Source: Sphingomonas sp. UV9
Lineage (GTDB): Bacteria > Pseudomonadota > Alphaproteobacteria > Sphingomonadales > Sphingomonadaceae
Direction: 5' to 3'
DNA length: 64,000 bases
Assembly (NCBI RefSeq): GCF_004101245.1
Contig: NZ_SCIN01000002.1
Coordinates: forward strand, 310,001-374,000
The position numbers and the translations under genes are program-made. Under the pieces are notes generated by a model. That model was not told where the DNA came from and did not search any database. It was given only the letters and a program-made list of their open reading frames with translations. This document shows positions 39,786 through 47,959 of the stretch, piece after piece (within the stretch, counting starts at the first letter, position 1; every line of letters begins with the position of its first letter).

Positions 39786-40853
39786 TCATCCGCATTGGCC
39801 GCGGTGGAGGAGTGCCTGGTCGGCCAGGACGAGCGCCACCATCGCCTCTACGACGGGCACGCCGCGGATGCCGACGCACGGGTCGTGACGCCCCTTAGTG
39901 GCGATCGTCGTGGCTTCGCCGGTGGGGCTGATCGTCTCGACCGGTGTGAGAATCGAACTGGTCGGCTTGAACGCGACGCGCAGGCGGATCGGCTGGCCGG
40001 TCGCGATCCCGCCGGCGATCCCGCCCGCGTGGTTGGCGAGGAATTCCGGGCCGTCCTCGCCCGGGCGCATGGGGTCGGCATTAGCCTCGCCCGACAGGGC
40101 GGCAGCGGCGAAACCGTCGCCAATTTCGATGCCCTTGACCGCGTTGATGCTCATGCACGCCGAGGCGAGTTCGGAATCGAGCTTGGCATAGAGCGGCGCG
40201 CCCCATCCCGCCGGCACGCCGGTCGCCTCGCACGCGATCACCGCGCCCAGCGACGAGCCGGATTTCCGCGCGGCGTCGACCAGCGTCTCCCAACGCGCGG
40301 CCGCCTGGGCATCGGGGCAGAAGAACGGGTTCTGGTCGATCTGCGCGTCGTCGAAATTGGCGGGATCGATCGCATCGCCACCGATTGCCTCGACCCATGC
40401 GCGGACGCGGACCTGCGGTATGACGACCCGCGCGACCGCACCCGCCGCGACCCGCGCCGCGGTCTCGCGTGCCGAAGACCGCCCGCCGCCCCGGAAATCG
40501 CGAAAGCCGTATTTCGCGTCATAGGCGTAATCGGCGTGGCCGGGCCGATAGGCTTTTGCGACGTCCGAATAATCCTTCGATCGCTGGTCGACATTCTCGA
40601 TCATCAGGCTGATCGGCGTGCCGGTGGTGCGGCCTTCGAACACGCCCGAGAGGATGCGCACCATATCCGGCTCGCGCCGCTGCGTGGTGAAGCGCGAGGT
40701 GCCGGGGCGGCGCTTGTCGAGCCAGGGCTGGATGTCGGCTTCGGTCAGCGCGATCCCCGGCGGGCACCCGTCGACGACGGCGCCCAGCGCAGGCCCATGA
40801 GACTCGCCCCAGGTGGTGAAGCGGAACATCCGCCCAAACGTGTTGACGCTCAC
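39786..40853 (-). CDS. aroC: Chorismate synthase
   Basis: This is the last step of the shikimate pathway, eliminating phosphate from EPSP with reduced FMN. The product is 355 residues from the GTG at 40853. Motifs include [20 protein letters not shown] at the N-terminus, [36 protein letters not shown] in the FMN site, and GVRIEL-type C-terminal segments. The start codon overlaps the stop of the DUF559 gene, and its Shine-Dalgarno (GGAGAAGG) lies in the arm of a palindromic repeat. The gene is the last of the minus-strand run after fabI. Confidence 0.96.
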   Translation of the reverse strand: MSVNTFGRMFRFTTWGESHGPALGAVVDGCPPGIALTEADIQPWLDKRRPGTSRFTTQRREPDMVRILSGVFEGRTTGTPISLMIENVDQRSKDYSDVAKAYRPGHADYAYDAKYGFRDFRGGGRSSARETAARVAAGAVARVVIPQVRVRAWVEAIGGDAIDPANFDDAQIDQNPFFCPDAQAAARWETLVDAARKSGSSLGAVIACEATGVPAGWGAPLYAKLDSELASACMSINAVKGIEIGDGFAAAALSGEANADPMRPGEDGPEFLANHAGGIAGGIATGQPIRLRVAFKPTSSILTPVETISPTGEATTIATKGRHDPCVGIRGVPVVEAMVALVLADQALLHRGQCG

Positions 40854-41263
40854 TTTGCCTTCTCCCCGACGGGGAGAGGGAGGGGCCCGTGCGAAGCATG
40901 GGAGGGTGAGGGCACGCTGCTAAGCGCAGACAGGATCGCGTCAAGCACCCCGTCCATCCGCTGCATCACGTCGTTGTTCCAGACACGGATCACACGATAT
41001 CCCTTGTTCGCGAGGTAGGCGGTTCTGTCGGCGTCATAGGCCACGTCACCGATATGCTGGCTGCCGTCTACCTCGACGACGAGCATGGCGTCCATGCAGA
41101 GGAAATCGGCAATGAACGGGCCGATCCAGACCGGGCGGCGGAACTTGAAATTGGCGAGGCGACGGCTGCGGAGGTTCTGCCACAAGCGGGTTTCCGCCTC
41201 CGTCGCGTCGCGGCGCATTTCGCGCACGCGGTTGAGGGCTTCGGTGCCGTCCTTCTGCCTCAC
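40850..41263 (-). CDS. DUF559 (Vsr-like endonuclease fold) protein
   Basis: A 137-residue protein of the DUF559 family, which shares the restriction-endonuclease fold of very-short-patch repair nucleases. The core reads [45 protein letters not shown] and [12 protein letters not shown], with the predicted active-site Asp/Glu in ADF and EVDG. The start is GTG with GAGGG upstream inside a palindromic repeat. The last about 20 residues ([18 protein letters not shown]) are encoded by a second, inverted copy of that repeat. It sits between fabI and aroC and overlaps aroC by 4 bases. Its role is unknown; mobility or DNA repair are options. Confidence 0.85.
   Translation of the reverse strand: MRQKDGTEALNRVREMRRDATEAETRLWQNLRSRRLANFKFRRPVWIGPFIADFLCMDAMLVVEVDGSQHIGDVAYDADRTAYLANKGYRVIRVWNNDVMQRMDGVLDAILSALSSVPSPSHASHGPLPLPVGEKAK
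40859..40914 (-). repeat. Family C repeat, copy 3 (left flank of DUF559 unit)
   Basis: The palindromic core TCTCCCCGACGGGGAGA is followed by GGGAGGGGCCC and AGGGTGAGGGCA. It codes for the DUF559 C-terminus and supplies the aroC Shine-Dalgarno. It is the inverted partner of the copy at 41266; over the 44 bases outside the palindrome only three differ. Confidence 0.85.
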
Positions 41264-41265
41264 CT

Positions 41266-41322
41266 TGCCCTCACCCTCTCATGCTGCGCATGGGCCCCTC
41301 CCTCTCCCCGGAGGGGAGAGGG
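41266..41322 (+). repeat. Family C repeat, copy 4 (right flank of DUF559 unit)
   Basis: This is the reverse complement of copy 3, with palindromic core CTCTCCCCGGAGGGGAGAG. It fills nearly the whole 62-base space between the fabI stop and the DUF559 start, and supplies the DUF559 Shine-Dalgarno. Confidence 0.85.
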
Positions 41323-41325
41323 TTG

Positions 41326-42129
41326 TTACGCCAATGCGATATCGGGCGCGTCTTCGGCCTTCATGCCGATCACGTTGTAGCCGGCGTCGACATGGTGCGT
41401 TTCGCCCGTCACGCCGCTCGCGAGGTCGCTCAACAGGTACAGCCCCGCGCCGCCGACGTCGTCGATCGTCACATTGCGCTTGAGCGGCGAATTATACTCG
41501 TTCCACTTCAGGATCAGGCGGAAGTCGCCGATCCCGCTGGCGGCGAGCGTCTTGATCGGGCCGGCCGAGATCGCGTTGACGCGGATATTGTCGCGACCCA
41601 GGTCTACCGCGAGATATTGCACGCTCGACTCAAGCGCCGCCTTGGCGACGCCCATCACGTTGTAATGCGGAATGACCTTCTCGGCGCCGTAATAGCTGAG
41701 CGTCAGCATCGCGCCGCCCTCGGTCATCATCTTGGCCGCGCGCTGTGCCACCGCGACGAACGAATATACCGAGATGTTCATCGTCATCAGGAAGTTGTCG
41801 AGGCTGGTATCGACGAACCGCCCGCGCAGCTCGTTCTTGTCCGAAAAGCCAATCGCGTGGACGACGAAGTCGATCGTCGGCCATTCCTCCGCCAGCTTCG
41901 CGAAGGTCGCATCGAGCGCGCCCATGTCGGAAACGTCGCAGTCGAACAACCGCGCGACGCCGAGTTGCTCTGCGAGCGGACGGACGCGCTTCTCCATCGT
42001 CTCGCCCTGATAGCTGAACGCGAGTTCGGCCCCCGCTTCGGACAGCTTCTTGGCGATCCCCCAGGCCAGCGACTTGTCGTTCGCCAAGCCCATGATCAGC
42101 CCACGCTTGCCCGCCATCAAACCGTTCAC
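41326..42129 (-). CDS. fabI: Enoyl-[acyl-carrier-protein] reductase (NADH)
   Basis: This reduces the enoyl-ACP double bond in the last step of each fatty acid elongation cycle and is the triclosan target. The product has 267 residues. It shows the SDR-like start GKRGLIMGLANDKSLAWGIAK, the divergent FabI cofactor loop, and the active site Tyr and Lys in YYGAEKVIPHYNVMGVAKAAL (Y-x6-K), followed by RVNAISAGPIKTLAASGI. The start overlaps the stop of the upstream YihY gene by 4 bases. The DUF559 gene follows. Confidence 0.96.
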   Translation of the reverse strand: MNGLMAGKRGLIMGLANDKSLAWGIAKKLSEAGAELAFSYQGETMEKRVRPLAEQLGVARLFDCDVSDMGALDATFAKLAEEWPTIDFVVHAIGFSDKNELRGRFVDTSLDNFLMTMNISVYSFVAVAQRAAKMMTEGGAMLTLSYYGAEKVIPHYNVMGVAKAALESSVQYLAVDLGRDNIRVNAISAGPIKTLAASGIGDFRLILKWNEYNSPLKRNVTIDDVGGAGLYLLSDLASGVTGETHHVDAGYNVIGMKAEDAPDIALA

Positions 42130-43091
42130 GCCGTCGTCGCCTCCACCTGCACATCTTCAGCAGGCTGCTCTAGCGTTGTTTCGGGTGCTTCCGCCAGTGC
42201 CGCGTTGAGATGGGCGCCGAATACCAGCCCGAGCCCGATGACATAGAAAAACAACAGCATGATGACGACGCCCGCCAGACTGCCATAGGTAAGGTCGTAG
42301 CCGCCGAGCCGCGACAGGATCACCGGCAGGAGGGCGGTGGCGCTGACCCACCATGCGGTGGTGAACAAAGCGCCCGGCCATTTGGGACATTTCGAGTAGC
42401 GATAGCGCGACGGCGTGACCGAATAGAACAGCAGGTACAGCGCGCCGAACATGAACAGGCCCGGGATCAGCCGCGACAGCCCGATCCAGCCCGCCGCGTC
42501 CTGCGCCAGCGGTACGAGCCGGTAGATGAACTGCTCCGCCGCGGTCAGGATGCCCTGGATCAGGAACGACAGCAGCGCGATGATCACCGAGCAGACGATC
42601 ACGAACGACGAGCCGAGCCGCGATTTCCAGAACGGCGCCGTCGCCTTGTTGCCATAGGCGCGGTGGAAGATGTCGCGGATCGTCTCGACGAAGCTCCCGA
42701 CCGTCCACAGGCCGACCAGCGCGCCCAGCCACAGCAGCGATCCGGTCCGCGCGGCGAGCACGTCGGCGATCGGCTTGCGCAGCAGGTCGGCGACATTGGG
42801 CGGCAGCACGTTGAGGAAAGATTCGACGGCGCGAACGGTTTCAACGCCCTGTCCGAAGATCGACAGGATCGCGGCCGCGACGATGAAGAACGGAAACACC
42901 GTCATCAGCGCCAGGTAAGCGAGGTTCCCCGCATGGATGAACCCGTCGTTGAACACGCCGATCGCCGCCCGCTTGAAAACCTCGAAGGCATAGCTGCCCG
43001 GCCTGACCTTCGCCATGCCGCGGTTCAGTCGGGTACGGGCCGCGCCATGATCGTGCGAGCGGGCTTCGGGGGTAAGGCTATTGTCGTTCAC
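42126..43091 (-). CDS. YihY/BrkB family inner-membrane protein
   Basis: A predicted six-helix membrane protein of 321 residues from the GTG at 43091; ATG at 43016 (MAKVRPGS) is an alternative, and the longer frame overlaps the DnaJ-like gene. The family core includes NLAYLALMTVFPFFIVAAAI, SFVETIRDIFHRAY and the last helices SLAGVVIMLLFFYVIGLGLVFGAHLNAAL. The family was once called RNase BN in error; its transport or lipid role is unresolved. It starts 7 bp after dnaJ and is coupled to fabI. Confidence 0.9.
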   Translation of the reverse strand: MNDNSLTPEARSHDHGAARTRLNRGMAKVRPGSYAFEVFKRAAIGVFNDGFIHAGNLAYLALMTVFPFFIVAAAILSIFGQGVETVRAVESFLNVLPPNVADLLRKPIADVLAARTGSLLWLGALVGLWTVGSFVETIRDIFHRAYGNKATAPFWKSRLGSSFVIVCSVIIALLSFLIQGILTAAEQFIYRLVPLAQDAAGWIGLSRLIPGLFMFGALYLLFYSVTPSRYRYSKCPKWPGALFTTAWWVSATALLPVILSRLGGYDLTYGSLAGVVIMLLFFYVIGLGLVFGAHLNAALAEAPETTLEQPAEDVQVEATTA

Positions 43092-43098
43092 AAGGCGT

Positions 43099-44034
43099 TC
43101 AGACGCCCATGGACCCCCGCGGGTTCCCCGCCGTACGCCCTTCCCAGCTTTCGACGAACGCGGTGAGGGCGGCATCGCCGGCCGGAATGTCGATCATCAG
43201 CGTCACCAGCTGATCGCCCCGCGTGCCGCCCTTCTTGTGGAAGCCCTTGCCCTTAAGGCGCAGGGTCTTGCCCGACGTCGTACCCTTGGGGATCGTCAGC
43301 ATCACCGGCTTGTCGACCGTCGGTGCCTTGATCGAACCACCCAGCACCGCCTCGGCGAGCGTGATCGGCAGGTCGAGCCGCACGTCGTCGCCGTCACGCG
43401 AGAAGAACTTGTGTGGCTGGACCTCGATCGTCAGGATCGCATCGCCGGCGCCACCCGGCCCCGGCTCGCCCTTGCCGCCAAGCTTCATCTGCGTGCCCGT
43501 CTCGACCCCGGCGGGGAGCTTGAGATCGAGCGTCTTGCCGTCCGCCAGCGTCACCCGCTGCGGCTCCAGCGTCGCCGCCTCGACGAATGGCACCTGCAGG
43601 CGGTAGGCGGCGTTCTCGCCCTTGGGCTGCGGTCGCCGACCGAAGCCGCCGGAGAACCCACCGCCGCCGCCGCGTTGCGCGCCGCCGAACAGCCCTTCGA
43701 AGATGTCGCTCATGTCTGGGCTGACCGGGCCGCCCTCATAGCCGTCGCTGCGGAAGCCGCCGGGCTGCGGACGCCCGCCGCCACCGCCGCCAAAGCCGAA
43801 CGGCGCGGCCGGGTTGCCGTCGCCGTCGATCTCGCCGCGATCAAACCGCGCGCGCTTGTCCTTGTCGTTCAGCAGATCGTACGCGTTGGTGACCACGCTG
43901 AACCGTTCCGACGCCTTCGGATTGTCCTTGTTGCGATCGGGGTGAAGCTCTTTCGCGAGCTTGCGATAGGCCTTCTTGATGTCGGCTTCGGTCGCGTCGC
44001 GCGCTACACCCAGAGTCTTGTACGGATCGGCCAC
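43099..44034 (-). CDS. DnaJ-like co-chaperone (CbpA-type, no zinc finger)
   Basis: A Hsp40 partner of DnaK with 311 residues. The J-domain begins DPYKTLGVARDATEADIKKAYRK and has the HPD motif in KELHPDRNKDN. A Gly/Phe-rich linker (GGGGGGFSGGFGRRPQ) and two C-terminal beta-sandwich domains (LKLPAGVETGTQMKL, LPITLAEAVLGGSIKAPTVD, TIPKGTTSGKTLRLKGKGF) follow. There is no CxxCxGxG zinc region, so it is the CbpA/DnaJ2-like class. It leads the dnaJ-yihY-fabI-(DUF559)-aroC run and is divergent from the 47-residue small protein gene. Confidence 0.93.
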   Translation of the reverse strand: MADPYKTLGVARDATEADIKKAYRKLAKELHPDRNKDNPKASERFSVVTNAYDLLNDKDKRARFDRGEIDGDGNPAAPFGFGGGGGGRPQPGGFRSDGYEGGPVSPDMSDIFEGLFGGAQRGGGGGFSGGFGRRPQPKGENAAYRLQVPFVEAATLEPQRVTLADGKTLDLKLPAGVETGTQMKLGGKGEPGPGGAGDAILTIEVQPHKFFSRDGDDVRLDLPITLAEAVLGGSIKAPTVDKPVMLTIPKGTTSGKTLRLKGKGFHKKGGTRGDQLVTLMIDIPAGDAALTAFVESWEGRTAGNPRGSMGV

Positions 44035-44129
44035 TTACGTCCCCATTCTTACTTGCGCGTCTATGTGGGGCGAGGGCGCCCGCAACGCAATTGCGCGCGG
44101 GGTGTTTGATGTCGTGAGAGGAGACGACG

Positions 44130-44273
44130 ATGACCGACAAGCAACCGATGCAGGGCGTACCCAAGAACGACGACGGCGCGAAGGAAAAGGACGGGGTGAA
44201 CGATGCGCCGGCCAAGGGGCAGGGCGGCGAAAGCGGCGGCGGTTCGTATCCGAACCCGCACGACGAGAAGTAA
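44130..44273 (+). CDS. Small conserved-looking acidic protein
   Basis: A 47-residue ORF starting ATG at 44130 with GAGAGGAGA upstream. It begins MTDKQPMQGVPKNDD and ends GGESGGGSYPNPHDEK, hydrophilic and rich in Gly, Asp, Lys and Asn, with no membrane segment. It resembles short sphingomonad proteins with a GG(S/A)YPNPH ending that I recall as uncharacterised. It is divergent from dnaJ, about 95 bp between starts, and is followed by a family A repeat. Its function is unknown; it may be disordered. Confidence 0.7.
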   Translation: MTDKQPMQGVPKNDDGAKEKDGVNDAPAKGQGGESGGGSYPNPHDEK

Positions 44274-44293
44274 CGGCTTCCTCCAAAAACTTT

Positions 44294-44390
44294 CGTCATG
44301 CCGGGCTTGTTCCGGCATCCACGGTTCCGCACAATCGAGAGCGCTAGGTACGCGGAACGGTGGACCCCGGAACAAGCCCGGGGTGACGAG
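44294..44390. repeat. Family A palindromic repeat, copy 4
   Basis: CGTCATGCCGGGCTTGTTCC and the distal AACAAGCCCGGGGTGACG form inverted arms; GCACAATCGAGAGCGC lies in the middle. It is close to copy 1 in sequence and lies between the small protein and the convergent transglutaminase gene. Confidence 0.8.
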
Positions 44391-44395
44391 GGGGG

Positions 44396-45289
44396 TTAGG
44401 CGAGCCCCCCCTCATCCAACGGCGCGACATCGACGCTGACGTCCATGTTCTGCGCCCCCGATCCGAGCACCACCCCGTCGACCGGCGCGATCTCGGCGTA
44501 ATCCCGGCCGACCGCCATCACGATATGGTCGCTCGCCATCCAGATCCCGTTGGTCGGATCGACCCCGACCCACCCACGCACCGGCCCGCACCACAACAGC
44601 ACCCAGGCGTGCGTCGCATCCGCCCCGACCAGTCGCGGCTGACCCTCGGGTGGGATCGTGCGGATGTACCCGGATGCGTACGCCGCGGGGAGACCGGCCG
44701 CGCGCAGGCCGGTGATCATGATCTGCGCGAAATCCTGACACACGCCCTTGCGCTGGAGGAACGCCTCGTGCGGCGGCGTATCGACCAACGTCGCGTCCGC
44801 ATCGAACTCGAACTCCTCCTGGATCCGCCGGGCGAGCGCAATGCCGGCCTCCAGCGCGCCGCGCGACGGATCGAGATCGATCGCGCAATAGTCGGCGATC
44901 GCCTGGTCGAGCGGGATCAGCGGCGAGGGATAGATGTAGTTCGCCGGGCTCGCCGCGGACAGATCGGTGCTGGCCCGTGCCATCGCCGCGATCTCGGCAA
45001 GCGTCGCGTCGCTGGCGTCCGGGACTGGAATGAGGCGATCGACCGTGATCCGCGACCGGCTCTCGATCGTCAAATGCCGCACGGGGGTTTCGACCACCAG
45101 CCGCGTCACGTTGGCGAGCCCGGCTTCGGCCCGCGCGGGACTGGTGCGCCCGGCGGGATGCACCGACAGCGCATAGGTGTCGAGGCGCTGGCCCGGCCAG
45201 TCGATCGGTTTCAGCCGCAGGTTGCACCGCGCGAACTTGACGCTCGCGCCGTAATCGAACGTCGTGACGTGGCGGATATCGTAGATCAT
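44396..45289 (-). CDS. Transglutaminase-like protein
   Basis: A 297-residue papain-fold protein. The N-terminal bacterial transglutaminase-associated beta domain (MIYDIRHVTTFDYGASVKFARCNLRLKP region) leads to the catalytic domain. The Cys-His-Asp triad is predicted at C184 in GVCQDFAQIM, His in ATHAWVLLWC and Asp in GVDPTNG. No signal peptide is seen. It starts 10 bp after the end of the ATP-grasp/alpha-E gene. In this family's recurring operon the protein probably acts on a peptide product made by the ATP-grasp partner; the substrate is unknown. Confidence 0.9.
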   Translation of the reverse strand: MIYDIRHVTTFDYGASVKFARCNLRLKPIDWPGQRLDTYALSVHPAGRTSPARAEAGLANVTRLVVETPVRHLTIESRSRITVDRLIPVPDASDATLAEIAAMARASTDLSAASPANYIYPSPLIPLDQAIADYCAIDLDPSRGALEAGIALARRIQEEFEFDADATLVDTPPHEAFLQRKGVCQDFAQIMITGLRAAGLPAAYASGYIRTIPPEGQPRLVGADATHAWVLLWCGPVRGWVGVDPTNGIWMASDHIVMAVGRDYAEIAPVDGVVLGSGAQNMDVSVDVAPLDEGGLA

Positions 45290-45299
45290 GCCGCCACTT

Positions 45300-47789
45300 T
45301 CACGCGAGCGTCAGCCCGCTGGTCCGCAAAGGCTCGGCACCCTGCAGGAAATAGCGGCGTGCCAGCGCATCCGACACCGCGCCCAGCCGTCGCTCGATAT
45401 CCCCCAGCGTTTCCGCATCCAGTCCCGCTGCCGTCGCGGTCATCACGATCGCCTGCAACCCGGTCGCCTGTGCCTGTTGCGGCTCGGCCATTTCGTCGTC
45501 GCTCAGCACCGGCAACTCCGCCAGTCGCGCGGCGATCCGCTCTGCCGAAAACGCGAGACTGCGCGGATTGCCCGGATCTAGCGCCACCAGATCCATCACC
45601 GGCACGCGCGCGATTCCCGTGGGATAGCGCTGGCGATAACTGATCTGGCTGTCGGCGAGGTCGAGCAACACCGAAAGATCGTCCGGCGACGCGCCGGGCA
45701 TGCCGAACAGCCGGATCGCGCGCGCCATCGCCATCGCCCGCTCGACCCGCCGACCGAGATCGTGAAACCGCCACGCCGCCGTCCGCCCCATATGCTCGGC
45801 CGACAGCCCCGCGATCGCGGCATAGCGGCGTTGCAACGACCCGGCACGCTCCAGCATGCCGCGATGCGTGGGGAAGGGCGCCTCGAGCAGCCGCACCATG
45901 TCCGCCGACAGTCGATCGCGCGAGCCTTCGCCGATCTCCCTGGCGTGTCGGTTGAGCGTCATGATCGACTGCCACTGGTCGTCTTCCATCGCGGTGCGCG
46001 CGAGCGCGGTCAGGTCGGCGCGGCGCAAGCTCGGCGGATGCGGCGCGCTGCCGGCCCCGACGATCAGCCCGACCAGCTTGCCGACCGTGTTGGGCGACAG
46101 CACCGCGCCGCCATCGACGTCGATCGAGTTGCCGAGCATCACGCGGATCGCGCCGAGCAACGCTTCGCCGCGCTCCAGATAGCGGCCGAGCCAGTAGAAA
46201 TTGTCCGCCACCCGGCTCGGCAGCGTCCCTGGGTTACGGCGGACGTGCAGCGAATCGGGCGCCGTCAGCAGCGAGACCGGCGCCACCGGCTCAGCCCCAT
46301 AGACGCAGACGTCCGCGGACCAGATGCCTTCGCCCATGACAGCCGCGCGCGCGTCGGGATGCTCGCCGATCCGCGCGAACCCGCCCGGCAGCACGGTCCA
46401 TTCGCCCTCGCCGTTGCGCGCCGCGAAGACGCGCAGGGTGAAGGGGCGGGGCACCAGCGCATCGCCGACGACGACCGGCATGGTCGCGAGCTGGACCAAT
46501 TCCTGCCCGACATAATCCTGCGGCCTGTTCGCCATGTCGGCGAGCAGCGCCTCTCGCGCGTTGCCGGTAATGTCGGCGCCCGTGGTCGGCCCGCCGGTCA
46601 TACCGAGCGGGCGCGCATGGAACGCCGGGCCGATCAGCAAGCGATCGAAATTCGCCTCGACCTGCGCCCGCGCGCCATCCTGCCCGCACCACCACGTCGC
46701 GATGTTGGGCAGCAGCAGGTCCTCGCCGAGCAGCGATCTCGCAAGCTGCGGCAGGAATGCCGAGAACGCCGGCGCCTCGAGCACGGCCGAGCCCGGCGCG
46801 TTCGACAGCACGACGTTGCCCGCGGCATAGGCGTCGATCAGCCCGGGCACGCCTATCTGCGAATGCGTGTCGAACGCCAGCGGATCGAGCAGCCGCGGAT
46901 CGAGCCGTCGCCACAGCGCGTCGATGCGCTTCAGCCCGCCGATGGTGCGGACATATACCTTGTCCTCCAGCGCGGCGAGATCGGCACCCTCGACCAGCAA
47001 CAGCCCCAGATAGCGCGCGAGATGTGCCTGTTCGGGATAGCTCGGGTTGAACCGGCCGGGCGTGAGCAGCCCGATCCGTGGATCGGTCCGCTTGCACATC
47101 GCCGCAATTCCCGCGCGAAACGCGGCGAAGAACGGCGCGTGGCGCTGGACGTTGAGCCGATCCTGCAGCCCGCCGAGCGTACGGCTGACGGCAATGCGGT
47201 TCTCCAGCGCGTACCCGGCACCGGCGGGCGCGCGCAGGTGATCGGCGAGCACGCGCCATTCGCCGGTCGGCCCACGACCGAGGTCGATCGCGATGAAATC
47301 GAGGTGGCGGCCGCCGGGGGGCTCGAGCCCGACCATCGGCCGCAGGAAGAACGGGCTGCCGGTGACGAGCGCCGCGGGAATGTGGCCGTCCGCGACCAGC
47401 TTTCCCGCGCCGTAGAGATCGGCGATAACCGTCTCCATCAGCGTCGCGCGCTGGATCACGCCGCGCTCGATGCCCGCCCATTCGCCGGCCTCGATCAGCA
47501 GCGGGACGGGCGAGACGGGCCAGGGGCGCTCGTCCGGTTCGTCGGCGATGCGGAAGCCGGTGCCGATGTCGGTCGCGTGCCGCTGGACGCGTTCACGAAT
47601 GTGTCCGAGGTCGTCGGACGCCACTATCGCGAGTTCGGCGAACATCGCCGGCCATGCCGGATCGACGCTGCCGTCCTCAGCCGGGCAGAGGACGTCGGCG
47701 CTGGTGCTGCGGGCGCAATAGTCCGCGATCCAGCGCTCGGCATGGATCGTCGCGTCGAAAAGGGGCGCGGATTGCGTCGCGGTTTCCAA
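45300..47789 (-). CDS. Fused circularly permuted ATP-grasp and alpha-E protein
   Basis: An 829-residue fusion. The N-terminal about 480 residues are a circularly permuted type 2 ATP-grasp domain (ERWIADYCARS, ARYLGLLLVEGADL, VLSNAPGSAVLE, PGGFARI); in most genomes this and the alpha-E domain are separate genes. The C-terminal about 300 residues are the all-helical alpha-E domain starting RVADNFYWLGRYLERGEALLGAI. The predicted start is TTG at 47789 with AGGGG upstream. It is followed by the transglutaminase-like gene. The set is predicted to make or modify a peptide or amide bond; no member has a settled function that I know of. Confidence 0.9.
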   Translation of the reverse strand: METATQSAPLFDATIHAERWIADYCARSTSADVLCPAEDGSVDPAWPAMFAELAIVASDDLGHIRERVQRHATDIGTGFRIADEPDERPWPVSPVPLLIEAGEWAGIERGVIQRATLMETVIADLYGAGKLVADGHIPAALVTGSPFFLRPMVGLEPPGGRHLDFIAIDLGRGPTGEWRVLADHLRAPAGAGYALENRIAVSRTLGGLQDRLNVQRHAPFFAAFRAGIAAMCKRTDPRIGLLTPGRFNPSYPEQAHLARYLGLLLVEGADLAALEDKVYVRTIGGLKRIDALWRRLDPRLLDPLAFDTHSQIGVPGLIDAYAAGNVVLSNAPGSAVLEAPAFSAFLPQLARSLLGEDLLLPNIATWWCGQDGARAQVEANFDRLLIGPAFHARPLGMTGGPTTGADITGNAREALLADMANRPQDYVGQELVQLATMPVVVGDALVPRPFTLRVFAARNGEGEWTVLPGGFARIGEHPDARAAVMGEGIWSADVCVYGAEPVAPVSLLTAPDSLHVRRNPGTLPSRVADNFYWLGRYLERGEALLGAIRVMLGNSIDVDGGAVLSPNTVGKLVGLIVGAGSAPHPPSLRRADLTALARTAMEDDQWQSIMTLNRHAREIGEGSRDRLSADMVRLLEAPFPTHRGMLERAGSLQRRYAAIAGLSAEHMGRTAAWRFHDLGRRVERAMAMARAIRLFGMPGASPDDLSVLLDLADSQISYRQRYPTGIARVPVMDLVALDPGNPRSLAFSAERIAARLAELPVLSDDEMAEPQQAQATGLQAIVMTATAAGLDAETLGDIERRLGAVSDALARRYFLQGAEPLRTSGLTLA

Positions 47790-47880
47790 TGTTTAGAGCC
47801 CCTGAATGATGGCCGCGGTGTTTCACCTTTCGGCGCGGCGGCGCAACATAAATTGTCGCGGGCGGAGGAAAGGCAGAGGA

Positions 47881-47945
47881 TCGGATTCCGGCCTTTCAAC
47901 CACCCCGGCGGAGGCCGGGGTCCAATTGGAAAGGTGGTCGTAACG
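47881..47945. repeat. Short palindromic repeat (A-related)
   Basis: It contains CACCCCGGCGGAGGCCGGGG followed by TCCAATTGGAAAGGTGG. A close relative lies at 63872-63925 with the same CCCAATTGGCAAGG continuation. It occupies the gap between the ATP-grasp gene and ligD. Confidence 0.6.
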
Positions 47946-47959
47946 GATGAGCAGCCTCT

